From: Phellopilus nigrolimitatus
Taxonomy: Eukaryota > Basidiomycota > Agaricomycetes > Hymenochaetales > Hymenochaetaceae
Length of the DNA stretch: 64,000 bases
Assembly (NCBI GenBank): GCA_021029095.1
Contig: JAJOHG010000011.1
Coordinates: 496,001 to 560,000 of the forward strand
Reading direction: 5' to 3'
The notes beneath the pieces were generated by a model. The model was not told where the DNA came from. It saw only the letters and a program-made list of their open reading frames with translations, and made no database searches. The position numbers and the translations under genes are program-made. Shown in pieces: positions 12,019 to 23,472 of the stretch (the first letter of the stretch is position 1; every line of letters begins with the position of its first letter).

Positions 12019-12807
12019 CTAAACTTGCCATTTCTTCGTCAACTCGATAAGTTTCCCCCATCGTCCTCCACTCCAGCTAGCCACTGCCTTCCATTCGTCG
12101 CCTTCTGGGCCCAGAACAATCTGCACCCACGCAAGATATCCAACAACGATCGCGTCCGCAAACGTGAACGTGTTACCGAGGAAAAACGTACTGTCCTTGC
12201 CGTTTTTGTCATAAAAGCCTGCGATCTTCTCAAGCCCCTCTTTCACTTTGGCCCAGATCTCGTCGCGAATAGGACCTGGCGGAGCGAGCTCCTCCAGCTT
12301 CTTTTTATACGACTCTTCTCTTGTTCTGCGGAAATATTCCTCGCTCGTAGGATTGAGGATGGCGTTGGAAGCAGGGAGCATAATGGGGAATATCGGCGCG
12401 AGGGCTTGTTCGAAGACGGAGCTGAACAGCTCGATGGCTCCGCGAGTGCCGGAGGGGATTAGGGCCGGTGTGCTGGGGTATGTCTCGTCGAGGTACGCAG
12501 CAATTTCGATCGAGTCAGTGATAGTCTTTCCTGTCTCCGAGTCGTGAATTGCGGGAAGGGTGTAGAGGTCGCGACCATCGGGCTTCTTCGACGTTGGGGC
12601 GCCTCCAAACCTCTTTATAACAGGCTCGACATCGGGATATTCGACCCACTCTGTCTTGAAGGGTATTGCCTTGTAGTTCAAGGAGACTCTGTACCGAATT
12701 TAACAGCGTAACTGGATCCACATACTGACAACAGACCTTGTTTTAAGAGTGTTTGGGGACCAGAGATTGCCATCCAATTTGGAAGGTAAATCGAAGAAGG
12801 TGATCAT
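12019..12807 (-). CDS. glutathione S-transferase, fungal GSTFuA/UstS-like
   Basis: Two exons on the minus strand, 12807-12737 and 12688-12019, giving 246 aa. The thioredoxin-like N-terminal domain starts MITFFDLPSKLDGNLWSPNT and continues VSLNYKAIPFKTEWVEYPDV, with the GSH-binding region LPAIHDSETGKTITDSIEIA then AYLDETYP. The all-helical C-terminal domain includes EIWAKVKEGLEKIAGFY and the FADAIVVGYLAW capping motif. Known: the fungus-specific FuA class, related to bacterial beta-etherases, is expanded in wood decayers and binds or conjugates aromatic compounds such as lignin fragments. No signal peptide; cytosolic. The single GT-AG intron keeps the frame. Substrate is not inferable. Confidence 0.92.
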
Positions 12808-13413
12808 GGTATGAATGTGCAAGTATCGTCAATGAGGGCCTTTGTAAATGTCGGTTCTTATACGCCGCGACCACAGTTGCGGATGCTTTAAATTCAATAC
12901 ATATGAAGTAAGCCTTAATAAGCCTTCGTTCACATTCGCTCTCAAATCTCCACGACGCTGATTTTAGCCTGGAGACGGACGGAAAAGCTTTCCGGTACAT
13001 GGTTGGAAGACTGGTATTCTTACTAAGACCTATCGGTTAATCTGCTCTGCAGCCATCCAATTGATCGAAGCGAGCGGATTGTCTGCAGGCTTACTCACGC
13101 CGTCATAGATGCCTTTACTGACAGGGTAGTCCGCGGTAATACCACTGTTGCGTTATTTCTTGATGAGGCCCTCAATGCAGGCTTACATGTATCTCTCAAA
13201 AAAAGATTATCTCGAGTTCGAAAAAAGACTGGATACCCTCTGGATGAAATTATGAGCCTCTCGGTTTTATCCTGATAAACCGGAATGTCAGAGTTTCATA
13301 GCGCAAGTCTCTTTTCAAAGGCCATTTCAGTACTGTGGTTTTTTGAATTTGACTGTATAGGGAAAGGACTACCGAAAGTCAGTGTTGCCTTGTGGCTCGG
13401 TATACGACCAAGA
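12808..13413. other. intergenic region upstream of the GST gene
   Basis: The GST promoter would lie here, on the minus strand. No coding region or repeat is supported. It borders the diverged direct repeat that begins near 13414. Confidence 0.35.
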
Positions 13414-13795
13414 TGTTGAAATACGAGGGGCGAGGTCGCCAGCAGTCGCGCACAGTGGGTTCCGTTTGTCCCGTTGGCGGTGGTGGGCCGTGGGCAAACG
13501 CGATAGATTGCAAAATACAGACCGTCAGTCTATATGCTATGTGCTTACTAATCTACCCGATATGTCCGTTACCCTGAAACAGTTTTTGAGGGTTCGCACA
13601 AATTCCAACACAAGACTGTGTTGAAATGCGAGGGGCGAGGGGCGAGGGCGCCAGCAGTCGCGCACAGAGGTGCCCATTTGACCTGTTGGCGGTGGGCAAA
13701 CGCGATAGATCCCTATATGCTAGCTGCTTACTAATCTTCCCGATTTGTCTGTAACCCCGAAACAGTTTTTGCACGTTCGCAGAAGTTCCAACCGG
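13414..13795. repeat. diverged tandem direct duplication, two copies of about 180-205 bp
   Basis: Copy 1 (about 13414-13605) and copy 2 (about 13619-13795) both run from TGTTGAAATRCGAGGGGCGA through GCCAGCAGTCGCGCACAG, GGGCAAACGCGATAGAT, TATATGCTA, GCTTACTAATC, CCCGAT and CGAAACAGTTTTTG-like sequence to a gttcgca-aattcca end. Substitutions and small indels are spread through the copies, so the duplication is old. No open reading frame spans it. Confidence 0.8.
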
Positions 13796-15430
13796 CCAAT
13801 GGACCTTGGGCACACAAGGATCTTTAGAGAGCGTATTGGGAGGCCAAAGCTCTATTGCGGGTTTGCTCTGTGCCGGGCGTAGGCATTCATTTGTGAAAGC
13901 CCCTTCCTTAGTCTTTATGAGCAATTCTGAGTTTGTCGATGGCTCGCGGCTGCTATTGAACTGATATGGCTTTTTGACAGCATTCGGATGAATCCACCAT
14001 CTCAAACTGACATGCCATGTACATGTATGCCAGACAACGATATGTGCGTCTGCTCCCTCGGCAGCTTTTCACTGCTATACATTAATGATACTCAGCTGCT
14101 GCGATAGGTGTACACCGTTATAGGGTCTCCTTCAGAATTAGTGACACCTCCTCGAGTAAATTAAAACGGCTTCTTTATGCGCTGGCAGGCACACGAGTCG
14201 TCTCCCGGAGCGTCCATATGATATCACCGGAAGTCATGGTTTCTTTGAATGGTCGATTACTCCCCGAATCTCAAAGCTTTCATTTTAGCGAAGTACTAAT
14301 GGTAGCAAGGTCAAGTCTCAGTTTGAACGTTTTGATGCAGAGATCTTGAGTCGTTTATGCCCTCCTCGTATGAGGTTTGAACATCAGCTGATTACAACTC
14401 ATCATGCTTGGAATTCTCGGTCATTCTGGGCATTCCCCCTGTGGAGGTCTGGTTTGACGTCTGTACATCTTCGCTCATATCGCGCCTCGCAATGGCATGT
14501 GCCGCGTTGTCTTCGTCAAACAGCGGCGTTGAAAGGCATACGCAAATTTACTGACGAGTAGCTCCTCGGATGCAGCAGGCACGATCACCGGACTGCGCGC
14601 GTGTCATTACTATAGCTTGTTTTCGGTTACTCTTCTTCATAGAAACTAATTATATTCTTAGAGTCTATGCTCCTTCCAGTTTATCGACTGTGGGTTCTTT
14701 GTCTTGACCGTCCTCGATTTATTTCTCTCTCGTCTCCCGTCTCTCTTGATTCACTTCATCTCAAAGTAAACTGCAAGCTGACAGGGATGGCATATCGAGT
14801 GGTCTGCCCTGATATTTATATATAAACTAACGTATCGGCAACAGTCACAAATAAGGTTGCGAAGGTGAGAAGCTTTGGCTCTCTTCTTTCTGCGGCATTT
14901 TCCTGACAACAATCCCCATGTGCACGTCTTCGGATAACAGAAACGGGAATCTAGTCCGTGCGGGAAAAAATGATTGATGCAAATTCTTATGAGCATTTTG
15001 TTGTTTTTGGACCAATACTTAGAGTTACAGCACTAGATACCCATGGAGCTACAATCGCTGCACGTACATCTTTCACATCTCATATCTGAAATTGGGAAAT
15101 CGACCAGCCTTGTCTCATTTGTGCTTTCAGCAGCTGTGGCGACCTGATATGACCGGGTGAAACTGAAATGCGCCCGGGCTCCTCTTCTCAGGTTCCGTGC
15201 CACTTGAATACAACTGGAACAGCTTCTGTGACGCAGAGGGGTCAATTGTTCTGGACCGTTGCTCGCTGGCAGTGTGCCACTGAATAATTGAAAATATCAC
15301 CTGAACAAATCAACCGGTGCGCAGTCTGCTTCGATTTTCGCACATCGGTTACCCCTGTCGTCGACAAGAGCTCGTGTTATAGTCGTGCCCTAACTATTCT
15401 GCTCAGGTAGTGGGGCATCAATAAATCCTT
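13796..15430. other. long intergenic region
   Basis: About 1.6 kb with no supported gene. Short open frames (for example near 14346-14561 plus and 15033-15245 minus) have no recognisable motif or splice partner. The right end is the upstream region of the GH30 gene. Confidence 0.4.
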
Positions 15431-15440
15431 TATATATATA
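15431..15440 (+). promoter_or_regulatory. possible TATA box of the GH30 gene
   Basis: The run tatatatata within tttatatatatatccc lies about 95 bases before the GH30 start codon, a plausible distance for a fungal core promoter. This is based only on position and sequence. Confidence 0.4.
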
Positions 15441-15535
15441 TCCCATCTTTAACCTGACGAACATAAAATGGTACAGGTCAACGACAATCTTCGTCTTTCG
15501 AAGCCACCTCTGTAGACGAAGGCGACGCTTCTGCA

Positions 15536-17944
15536 ATGCGTCCGCAATTCTTGTTTCTACTCGGCATTTTGCATGCCGCCGTTTCCCAGCAAATCTATGA
15601 CATTGTTCGTCGTCTATTCTACATCTGCTCCTTCTATTTCTTGATGTTTCTGACTTTTTATATTATTTCTACTACAAACAGTGGGCAACAACATGGGACC
15701 GAGGGAGTCTTTTTACGTACACAAACTTGTCACCGAATCCTATCAACTTTGTATCTCCTGGAGCCATCGGGAGCGCGGACATTGTAGTGAACGACCAATC
15801 GACGTATCAAACCGTCTGGGGATTTGGGGCGTCACTTAGTACGTCGCGATCAGACTCACAGGCATCAATCCGTAATCGCGTCCAACAGCGGATTCGTCTG
15901 CTCAAATTCTCAATAATTTGAAGGTGAGAAAGAGCGTGGATCTGAATGATGGGCACGATTAACTTACGTCTTCTCGTGTTTTAGAGTAAAAACTGGTCGA
16001 ATTACTGGAGTCTAATTGGCTATACGTTCTCACGTGAGTTATAATTGAGAAATATATTCGCACTCGCAAGCTGAGCAAGCTTAAACTCTACCGAAGCCAC
16101 GGACGGGGCAAATGCTGCCGGATTGTCCTATCTTCGTGTTCCCCTTGGGGCGAGCGACTTCTCTGCCAACCGTGGGTGGCAAACCTTCGTTTTATTACTC
16201 TTCGGTTCTGACGCGACCAATACTGATCAGTTTACAGCTATGACGATACGAGTGGTGACACATCTTTCAACGACTTCAGTATCAATGCTGCCCCGTCCTA
16301 TGTATTCTCCGTGATTAGTGATATCCAATCCGTCAACAGCCTTTTGAAGGTCCACATTCTGCCATGGTCTCCAGTGAGTCTTCTAATATATGTTTCGGCG
16401 CCCTCTTGAGCTCAACACTCCCGTGCTATGATAGCCAGGATGGATGAAGACTACAGGTACTATGGATGGCGGATCCCTCAGCTCTCAATATGTCAGCATC
16501 TGTACGTCTCTTTTTATGCTGCTATTAAATCCTTGGTACTTACTTTGCCGATCGACCACCTTTAGACGCGAATTATTTATACAAATGTGTGCAAGGATTT
16601 GCTAGTAAAGGCATTACTCCATACGCCATCTCGATCCAGGTACTTTTCTCGGATTCGTGCTCTATCTAATATACTGACATCTTTGACAAATCATAGAATG
16701 AACCTCAAAACAGTGACACAACGTACCCAACTGCCCTTGTCTCCGTGGCGCAAGAAGCGCAGATCGGGACTGCTCTTCGAAGTCTGCTTAATAATAACGG
16801 CTTCTCAGGAGTCAATATCATTGGCTACGAACACAACTGGGACGATGCGTCTGCTTATCCTGTGCAGCTTGTAGGGAAACTGCAAAATCTTCGTCCTTTC
16901 TTATATTGCTAAAGCTTTCTCATTCCAGATGCAGCAAGCTGCTGACGCTTTCGCTGGTGTTGCGTTTCACTGCTATGCTGGTAGTGTAGACGAGCAGAAT
17001 GATTTCCACACTCAATACCCGCAGAAAGAAATATACTTCACGGAGTGTTCTGGTGTAATCGGATCTGACTGGTGGAGTGACATCAAAGTGCGTCAATCGC
17101 CCTCTGCAAAAAAATAATAACTGATAACTAATAATCTTCCAGTGGTATATGGACAACCTGTAAGTTTGCTGGGCCAATGTTCCTGATTGCTTTACAAATC
17201 CAAGCGCGGTTCCTAGGATGATCGGGTCGATAACATATAATTCGCAGACTGCGCTGATGTGGAATCTGGCGCTCGATGGGAACGGACAGCCCGTCTTACC
17301 TTCCAGCTCAAGCTGCGGAGGCGGCTGCCGTGGTGTCTTGCAGGTCAACAGCAACGGCACATGGAGCCCCAATCAAGAGTGTAAGCATGTGGTGGACGTT
17401 TAAAGACTCGCCAAAGTGATTAATCAATGCTTTCATACTAAAGTTTACTCGATGGCGCAAGCGTCGAAGGCAATCCTACCGAAGGACTCCGGGGGACCCT
17501 TTGGGCAGCGGATAGGCGTAACGGTCGGCGGTTCGATGAGCTGGGCGCTGATCGTCGGTGCATATGTGACGGGCCGTGTGAGCTCCTCCGACTGGAACAG
17601 ATACTCGCTCGTTGTTCTGAATTGGTAGGATTTCGGAAACTTGAAGCTATTACCCATAGGTCGTGCTTATCGAAATTATTTTTACTAGGGCGGACAATAC
17701 AAACGGGTCGTGGAATCCTCAGCCCGTGCAGACGACGATCGAGTTCCGCAGTATGCAGGCGACGTACACTTTCCCCGTAGGTGTGACCACACTCTGGTGG
17801 TACGCCACCGCTCCGTCTGTCCGTGCGGCGAACACGACAAGTGAATACGAAGACGACCAATTCGTTGCGCAGGCGTTCTACCGGACCAACGGTGGTCCGA
17901 CTAAAGAGGGCGGCTATCTTAGGTTCCAGAAGGAGCGCACTTAG
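15536..17944 (+). CDS. secreted glycoside hydrolase family 30 enzyme (beta-1,6-glucanase/glucosylceramidase type)
   Basis: A gene with many introns (about ten or more) from 15536 to the stop at 17942-17944. It opens with a signal peptide (MRPQFLFLLGILHAAVSQQ). GH30 landmarks appear in order: QTVWGFGASL joined by splicing to TDSSAQILNNLKSKNWSNYW; GLSYLRVPLGASDFSAN; KVHILPWSP then PGWMKTTGTMDGGSL; the acid/base motif SIQNEPQ; FAGVAFHCYAGSVD; the nucleophile motif EIYFTECSG; SQTALMWNLALDGNG; then a C-terminal beta-domain ending GGYLRFQKERT. Known: fungal GH30 subfamily 3 enzymes cut beta-1,6-glucans, others act on glucosylceramide. The secreted form suggests cell-wall or glucan turnover. Reading through every intron I saw no break. 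Internal exon edges are by eye. A sibling subfamily cannot be excluded. Confidence 0.9.
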
Positions 17945-18438
17945 GGTCTGAAGTTTGAAGTGTTCCTACATATACCCTTCATGATCATTTTTTTTTCAAG
18001 GTCATATGTTGGTTTTTATTGTTCTATTCTACCTTGCCGAAGATAAATCAGGTTCCTTTTCTTTTCGTAATTTTCTCAAGAATTTGCATGTATAAATAAA
18101 TTCAATATCCGGGTCCCTTGTGTAGTATCTTCGTTTCGTCATATAGTCTACCACAGCAATGCAGAAGTTACAAACCTTCAACCAGCAGGCGAATGCATCA
18201 ATTATTTCAAGATTATCCATTAATCAAATGGCGGTCAAAAGGCGGAAACAAGGATTTGGCAAGAATGATGCATATAAGGGACGTCACGAGAAAGAAATAG
18301 TAGGTAGGATATGGGAATGAATCGCAAGGACAGGGTTTCCAAAATCATGTAGGATTGACGCGCATCGAACGAAGGGCGTATGGTAGGTTCTCCGCCAGGT
18401 CTTCTCGGTTTCTCCTCGATGACCTCGCTAGTATACGA
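17945..18438. other. convergent intergenic region
   Basis: This lies between the GH30 stop and the stop of the minus-strand coiled-coil gene. It is AT-richer and has no supported feature beyond probable 3' UTRs. Confidence 0.4.
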
Positions 18439-18921
18439 TCAGATTTTGCAATCGGGCGCAGCAGTTATAAAAACCTTACTCCGAATAGGATTCTTATTCA
18501 GCATCTTCACAATCTCCTTTTCCACGCAAACGAGCTCCTGCTCTTTCTCTTTGAGCTCCTCTTCGAGGGCGACCGCCTCCAGCTGCAGCTCCGCGAGCGT
18601 ACACTCCTGGACCGCGGCGAAGCCGGCCTGCTGCTCGCGCATCTTCGAGACGCGCGAGAAGCCCGCCTCGGCCTTTGAGAGCGCGGTGTGAAGGTTGCTG
18701 AGCGCGCGTGCCGCCTGCGCGGGCGGGATCTCTTCGCACGGCGGACGCGTGGGGGACGCGTGGGGTGGCGAGGTGAGCGGCGAGGTCGGGACGACGATCT
18801 CGAAGGACTCGTGTGTATACATGGGCGAGTGGTATCGCATCTGTGTGCGCAGCCGCATGCGGTGCGGGCTGGAGGAGAGCGGAGACGGGGGTGGATGGTG
18901 GTATGGCGCGTAGCGGTGCAT
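18439..18921 (-). CDS. small coiled-coil protein, unknown
   Basis: A single minus-strand frame of 160 aa, start ATG at 18921. The first 70 residues are Pro/Ser/His-rich and disordered. Residues from about 72 on form a strong heptad-like coiled coil (ARALSNLHTALSKAEAGFSR, then LAELQLEAVALEEELKEKEQ). I do not recognise the family. The high GC at third positions over the helical part supports real coding. Confidence 0.65.
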   Translation of the reverse strand: MHRYAPYHHPPPSPLSSSPHRMRLRTQMRYHSPMYTHESFEIVVPTSPLTSPPHASPTRPPCEEIPPAQAARALSNLHTALSKAEAGFSRVSKMREQQAGFAAVQECTLAELQLEAVALEEELKEKEQELVCVEKEIVKMLNKNPIRSKVFITAAPDCKI

Positions 18922-19127
18922 GGTCGATATTGGAGGTGGTGGTGGGTTGAGAAGGCCTTCCCTCAGGAGAACTAGTTCATAAGAGCTGGTATACTTGATA
19001 ACCCCTTGGTTTAGTGGCTGACATGCTGTTGCACATATACGTCACCAGTGTCAGCCTCCATAGCTGGAATCCTCTTAAGAGCCAGTATGTTCAGGCTTCG
19101 ACTCTCATTTTTCCAGAAACATCCGCT

Positions 19128-19755
19128 ATGTCGAACGATGAGATTCGCACAAATCTGACATTCCGCCTCGCCGCCAATGAGATCAAAGAGGTCGGCACGC
19201 AGCTGTCAGGCCTCATCAACCGCGCGAAGGAAACAAGGAACACGATCAGCAGCACACAGGTCTTGGTAGATAGGAAGCGCAAGGAGCTGCGCACGCTTTC
19301 CAAGAGAATAGCGAGTAGGAGGAAGACGCTGGAGAAGTTGCAGAAGAGGGCAAAGATAGGTACGAGATCATTGTCCATTATTTCTGGCGACCACTGGTCT
19401 GAGGTGTATCTCTTTCCTCGAGTAGAAGCAGCGAAGTCATGCAAGCCAGTCGACAGTACTGCCTGTTCCGTTGACGATGTCAGCACCACATTCGTGAGCA
19501 TTGCCAGCAAGACGCCTTGAATCTGCAGTCTCGGTGAACTAGTCTTTCTTCCTCCAGACAACCGAAGATATGTCATTTGTGTCAATCAACAGTCTTCCGC
19601 TGCGAAAACGGAAGCGCTTCGCTGGTGTTTGGGATGATGTCGACATTCCTGTTCCGCCGCGCGCAGACAAGCGAGCCCGCGTCGACGATGACGGGGCCAA
19701 GGAGAACATCGTTCCGGAGGCTGGACCCAGTCGTATCCAGTCAATCTCTGCCTGA
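19128..19755 (+). CDS. small coiled-coil protein with basic C-terminus, unknown
   Basis: The ATG at 19128 opens MSNDEIRTNLTFRLAANEIK and continues with a helical heptad region to LEKLQKRAKIG. An intron from about 19402 (gtgtat) to 19559 (cag) joins in frame to TTEDMSFVSINSLPLRKRKR, DIPVPPRADKRARVDDDG and a stop at 19755. The pair would encode about 156 aa with nuclear-localisation-like clusters (RKRKR, DKRAR). The splice choice is inferred; an alternative is two unrelated short frames. No family recognised. It faces away from the coiled-coil gene at 18439-18921, so the two share a short divergent promoter region. Confidence 0.55.
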
Positions 19756-20157
19756 ATTACACGATCGTTGTTGACTTCCACCCTTAACCGTCCTCCATCG
19801 CGACGTCCGTTTGGATATTTCCCATTCTCCGACCTTATATCGCCTCAGTCCAATCCAGCCGACGGTTTTCGCTGGCTAACGCTCTTGTGATACCGCTTCG
19901 GCATACGTATCCAATGTATCGTTCCGCGCTGTCTTCTCCACAATTCCATTGAGATGCCCAGGCATCAGAGAAATTACACAGCCAGTGCTTCTGTTTCAAA
20001 GAATGACAGGTAGGTGAATTTAAGCACTGTAAAGCGAGACGCAGAGAAAACATATCGAGTTGGTCGTGGCCACGAAGCTGGAGGTTGATGCCGAGAAAGG
20101 CAACCATGTCGATCGTTCAGTCGATCGCTGAACGCGCGTTGAATCCTGACGAGGACC

Positions 20158-22218
20158 ATGATGACCTCGTGGGTCAGAAACTCTGCAGCCGTAAGATCAG
20201 ACGAAAAATTGCTCAAGCGGATTATCAGCCTCATCTCTGAAGACAAAGATTCCCTCTGCAAGCTATGCTTCGTCAGCAAGTTATTCAATGCGCTTGCCTC
20301 ACAAGCCCTGTATGCAAAGGTCTCTGTTTCGTCAACGTCTGACATCGGGCTCGACGGCCGTGAGGACGACAATGTGGGTGAGATTAAACGAGGTCGGGAG
20401 GGAAAATAAAGCTCTGCTCTGACTTTTGATTTTGCAAAGAAATCTTACAGCGCTTTCATCTCGTCCTGTCTTTCCCGGAACTCCGCATTAGTACAGGAAT
20501 TTGAAGTTGTAGGTTGGTTCTGTGTGTAATAAGAGGAGGAATGTGTCGCAGTAAGTGCTAATTCTGTATCTAAATTGTATAGGCCAAATAATCTCTACAT
20601 CATCCGAATCATCGTCAACCATACAACTCGCCTTGGAAAGCGCCTTCTTCAAGTACACTAATCTCATTTCTCTCGTCTGGCAGCCGTCGTTCTGCGATAC
20701 TGACCTTGCGCTTGCCATCTTTCGGATCCTTCCGTCTCTTCCGACTTTGAAACGTCTGTCTGTGAAGGTTCCCTTCCTACTTCCGCCTCCCCCACCACCG
20801 GCGTCACAGGTCAGCCATGCTCTAAAGCCAGCAGCGGACTCGGACTTGGACGCTATTCCGGAAGAAGAAGAGGATGCACAATCGGAAAGTGACGTGGACA
20901 GCTATCAGTACAAGCCTCTTTCTGTGCACTCGGAGGTATGGTGCGTTCCTCAGAGACGGTATCGTAAAGAAAACACAAATCCTGTTCATTGACGCACTCT
21001 TAGGATGATTTTGGCGTTGGCTCACTCACGTTGAACACGCCCCCTTTTCCCCCTCGCGAGCTAGTACAGCTTCAGCATTTAACATTAACGAACCCATCTC
21101 CAAATTTTCTGGTATCCCTACCTGAGTCGTTGATGTCGCTGAATAGCCCGCTATTGTCACTCATTTTTGAGGTATGGCTTATTTCCTATCACTGATACTA
21201 AATTTTTATATGCTACGAAAACAAGTAACACGCTCTCGCCCTGGTTCGATTTAGGACGACTGCGGCTCGGTGACGCCGGGGGTACTGACATCACTGCTTC
21301 CCGTGACACAGGCGCTCGAGAACTTTGGTCTCGGAGTAGCATACTCGGTGAAATACGATGAACTCTTCCCGTTCCTTTCGGAGCTCAAGAACCTGAAGTA
21401 CCTTGAGTTGTTCCATTATCCCGTATGTGTTCTTCGACATTGCTTTAACCGCTGTATCATTGTTCACATCTACAATGGATTTATATATGAAGCAACTTGA
21501 CGATGTGCCATCTTTCCTACACCTCCATTCTCTTCTTTCTCTCAAGATCACACATGCATATACTTGTTCACGGAAACATATCCTCAACATGTGCAAATGG
21601 GTGCACCGCCTAATTCACCATTCCCCCTTAGAGCGCCTCGAAATTATATGCGACGATGCAGAGGACTTCCTGCCTGGCCCGAATATCAGCTACGATGGGC
21701 TCGTAACGCACCTGGTCTGTCGACACACGACAACATTGAGGATCTTAAAGATGGGATACGCATTTATCGGGGCGGGGATGGTGCGAATGCTAATGGAGAG
21801 CTGTAACGCGCTGGAAGAGATGGAGGGGTGTGTGAGGGTGGAGAGTTTTGTAAGTCGCTTTCGTTTCGGAAAATTTGTATTCTATCCACAATCCTGAGAG
21901 ATTTCTTCGTGATGTAGAACTCGCTGGATAAGTTACTGCCTGCTGCGCCGAATCTTCGTTCAGTCGCACTTACTGTGGTGAACGCGAAAAAGAAGCTGTT
22001 TCCCGATCAGGGATTGCTTCAAGACGGAAAGACGCCTTTAAGGCGCGTCGTAGTGAATAAACGCGGCTTCGAGGTGAGTATCCAAATAATGGTTTCCGAC
22101 CACCATTTCATGATCTGACTTTTGATTTTTATGGTTTTAGGGAGAGTGGATAACCGAATGGAAGGAAGGACAGCGTCTGCAGACGGTATTTCGTGTGTCA
22201 CAGATCGAAGCGACCTGA
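20158..22218 (+). CDS. F-box/leucine-rich-repeat-like protein
   Basis: About eight exons: roughly 20158-20372, 20438-20500, 20574-20935, 21004-21172, 21254-21422, 21491-21849, 21919-22072, 22141-22218. The N-terminus has an F-box-like helical pattern (KLLKRIISLISEDKDSLCKL then CFVSKLFNALASQALYAKVS). It is followed by LRR-like segments (LPSLPTLKRLSVKVPFLLP; LVQLQHLTLTNPSPNFLVSL; LKNLKYLELFHYP; LERLEIICDDAEDFLPGP; LPAAPNLRSVALTVVNAKKK) with an acidic insert (DAIPEEEEDAQSESDVDSYQ). Known: large, fast-diverging F-box/LRR families in mushrooms are thought to be substrate receptors of SCF ubiquitin ligases. An in-frame upstream start near 20106 is blocked by a frame change, so the N-terminus is uncertain. 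The second exon is the least sure. Confidence 0.7.
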
Positions 22219-22611
22219 CTGTACTACTACAGGCCAACTTTCTATGCGGTTTGGAATTGAAACAGCGTTGTATTGTGCAATGCGGTACCTGCAGTGCAAT
22301 AACTCAGAAAAACATGATTTCTTTTGCTCGTATTCGAGGCAAGGTCTTCAAGCACTTTTACGTGCATCCAACACAGCACGCGCACTGTCTCGACCATGTT
22401 CGGCAAGTTCGTAATCCGCTATAGGTCTATGCGTTGTAGCACTAAAGCTAATGGGTCAAAAAGCGAAAGTTAGACCACCATAATTGTAAGTAAAGCAAGA
22501 ATACTCGTTTCCTCGTTCTTCATGTCCATCTGCCTGAGGACATCGAACGTCAACACCAGCGTCTGCCCCGAATATGCGCCGATGTACACGTATATACATT
22601 ATGTACGCTTC
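22219..22611. other. 3' flank of the F-box gene up to the first inverted-repeat element
   Basis: No gene or RNA feature recognised. The region ends at the left terminal repeat at 22612. Confidence 0.35.
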
Positions 22612-23391
22612 TACAGTCATGGACCGGTCCTTGAGACAGCCTCGGTCCTTGAGACACCCTTTATATTTTCGTTCCACAACATCTCGGGATCATCTTGGGT
22701 ATTTTAATGGGTCAATACATGATTGAACTGAGCGTTCCTGGAGTTGTAGAAAAATTGCTTATGTACTTCGTCAGATATAGGTAAAATGCACTTTTTTGAC
22801 CAAAACAGCCAAACTTATTCGCTTTCCGGAGCCCTTATTTGGACCAATTAAAATCTTTAAAAAGTCTCAGGAGCACTCCTTTCTGCATTTTAAACTAAAG
22901 TGCGCAAAAGGATTGAGGAAAAACGAGCAAGAACTGACTGCATAAAATATTTTGTCGCGGAACCTTTGTTGAGTGACTAAACTCAGTCACGTGACGCTTG
23001 TGCGCTTACGGTCCGTTCGAACTTGATTTCGAGCTCTCCAATTCATTTCTCGGCCGAAATGGTTCATTTTTTCAGTTGATCGAAAACGTCAGTAGTCCTC
23101 TTGGATATAGCAAAAAACATATTCCGGTTGTGATGTGTAATACTAGGAAAACTGTTGAAATTGACCGTGAGAAAAAAGGTGTCTCAAAGAGTGGTGAACA
23201 CCAAATTCCTGCCTCAGAATCAATTATTTATTATCTCGCTCATTTCTCAACGGATCATCTTGAAAATTTGCATGAATGTCGCTGAGTAAACAAAAACAAT
23301 TATCATAATTTTTCTCTTGACGAAATTGAACCAGGGATGGTCAGGGTACACGATCAAGATGTGGTGTCTCAAGGACCGGTCCATGACTGTA
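22612..23391. mobile_element. non-autonomous DNA transposon (Tc1/mariner-pogo-like), 780 bp
   Basis: Terminal inverted repeats of 27 bp are identical at both ends, starting TACAGTCATGGACCGGTCC and continuing TTGAGACA. The outer bases are TA on each side, consistent with the TA target duplication of Tc1/mariner-type transposons. Just inside the left repeat the GGTCCTTGAGACA core recurs, a sub-terminal repeat. The interior is AT-rich and has no transposase motif, so it would have to be moved by an enzyme coded elsewhere. Confidence 0.8.
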
Positions 23392-23472
23392 GTTAAAATC
23401 GGAGAGGATGGCGAGAGGGCCGCCTCTGAGTTTTCTGTGCACAATATTTATTTTTCAAAATTTCAATATATG

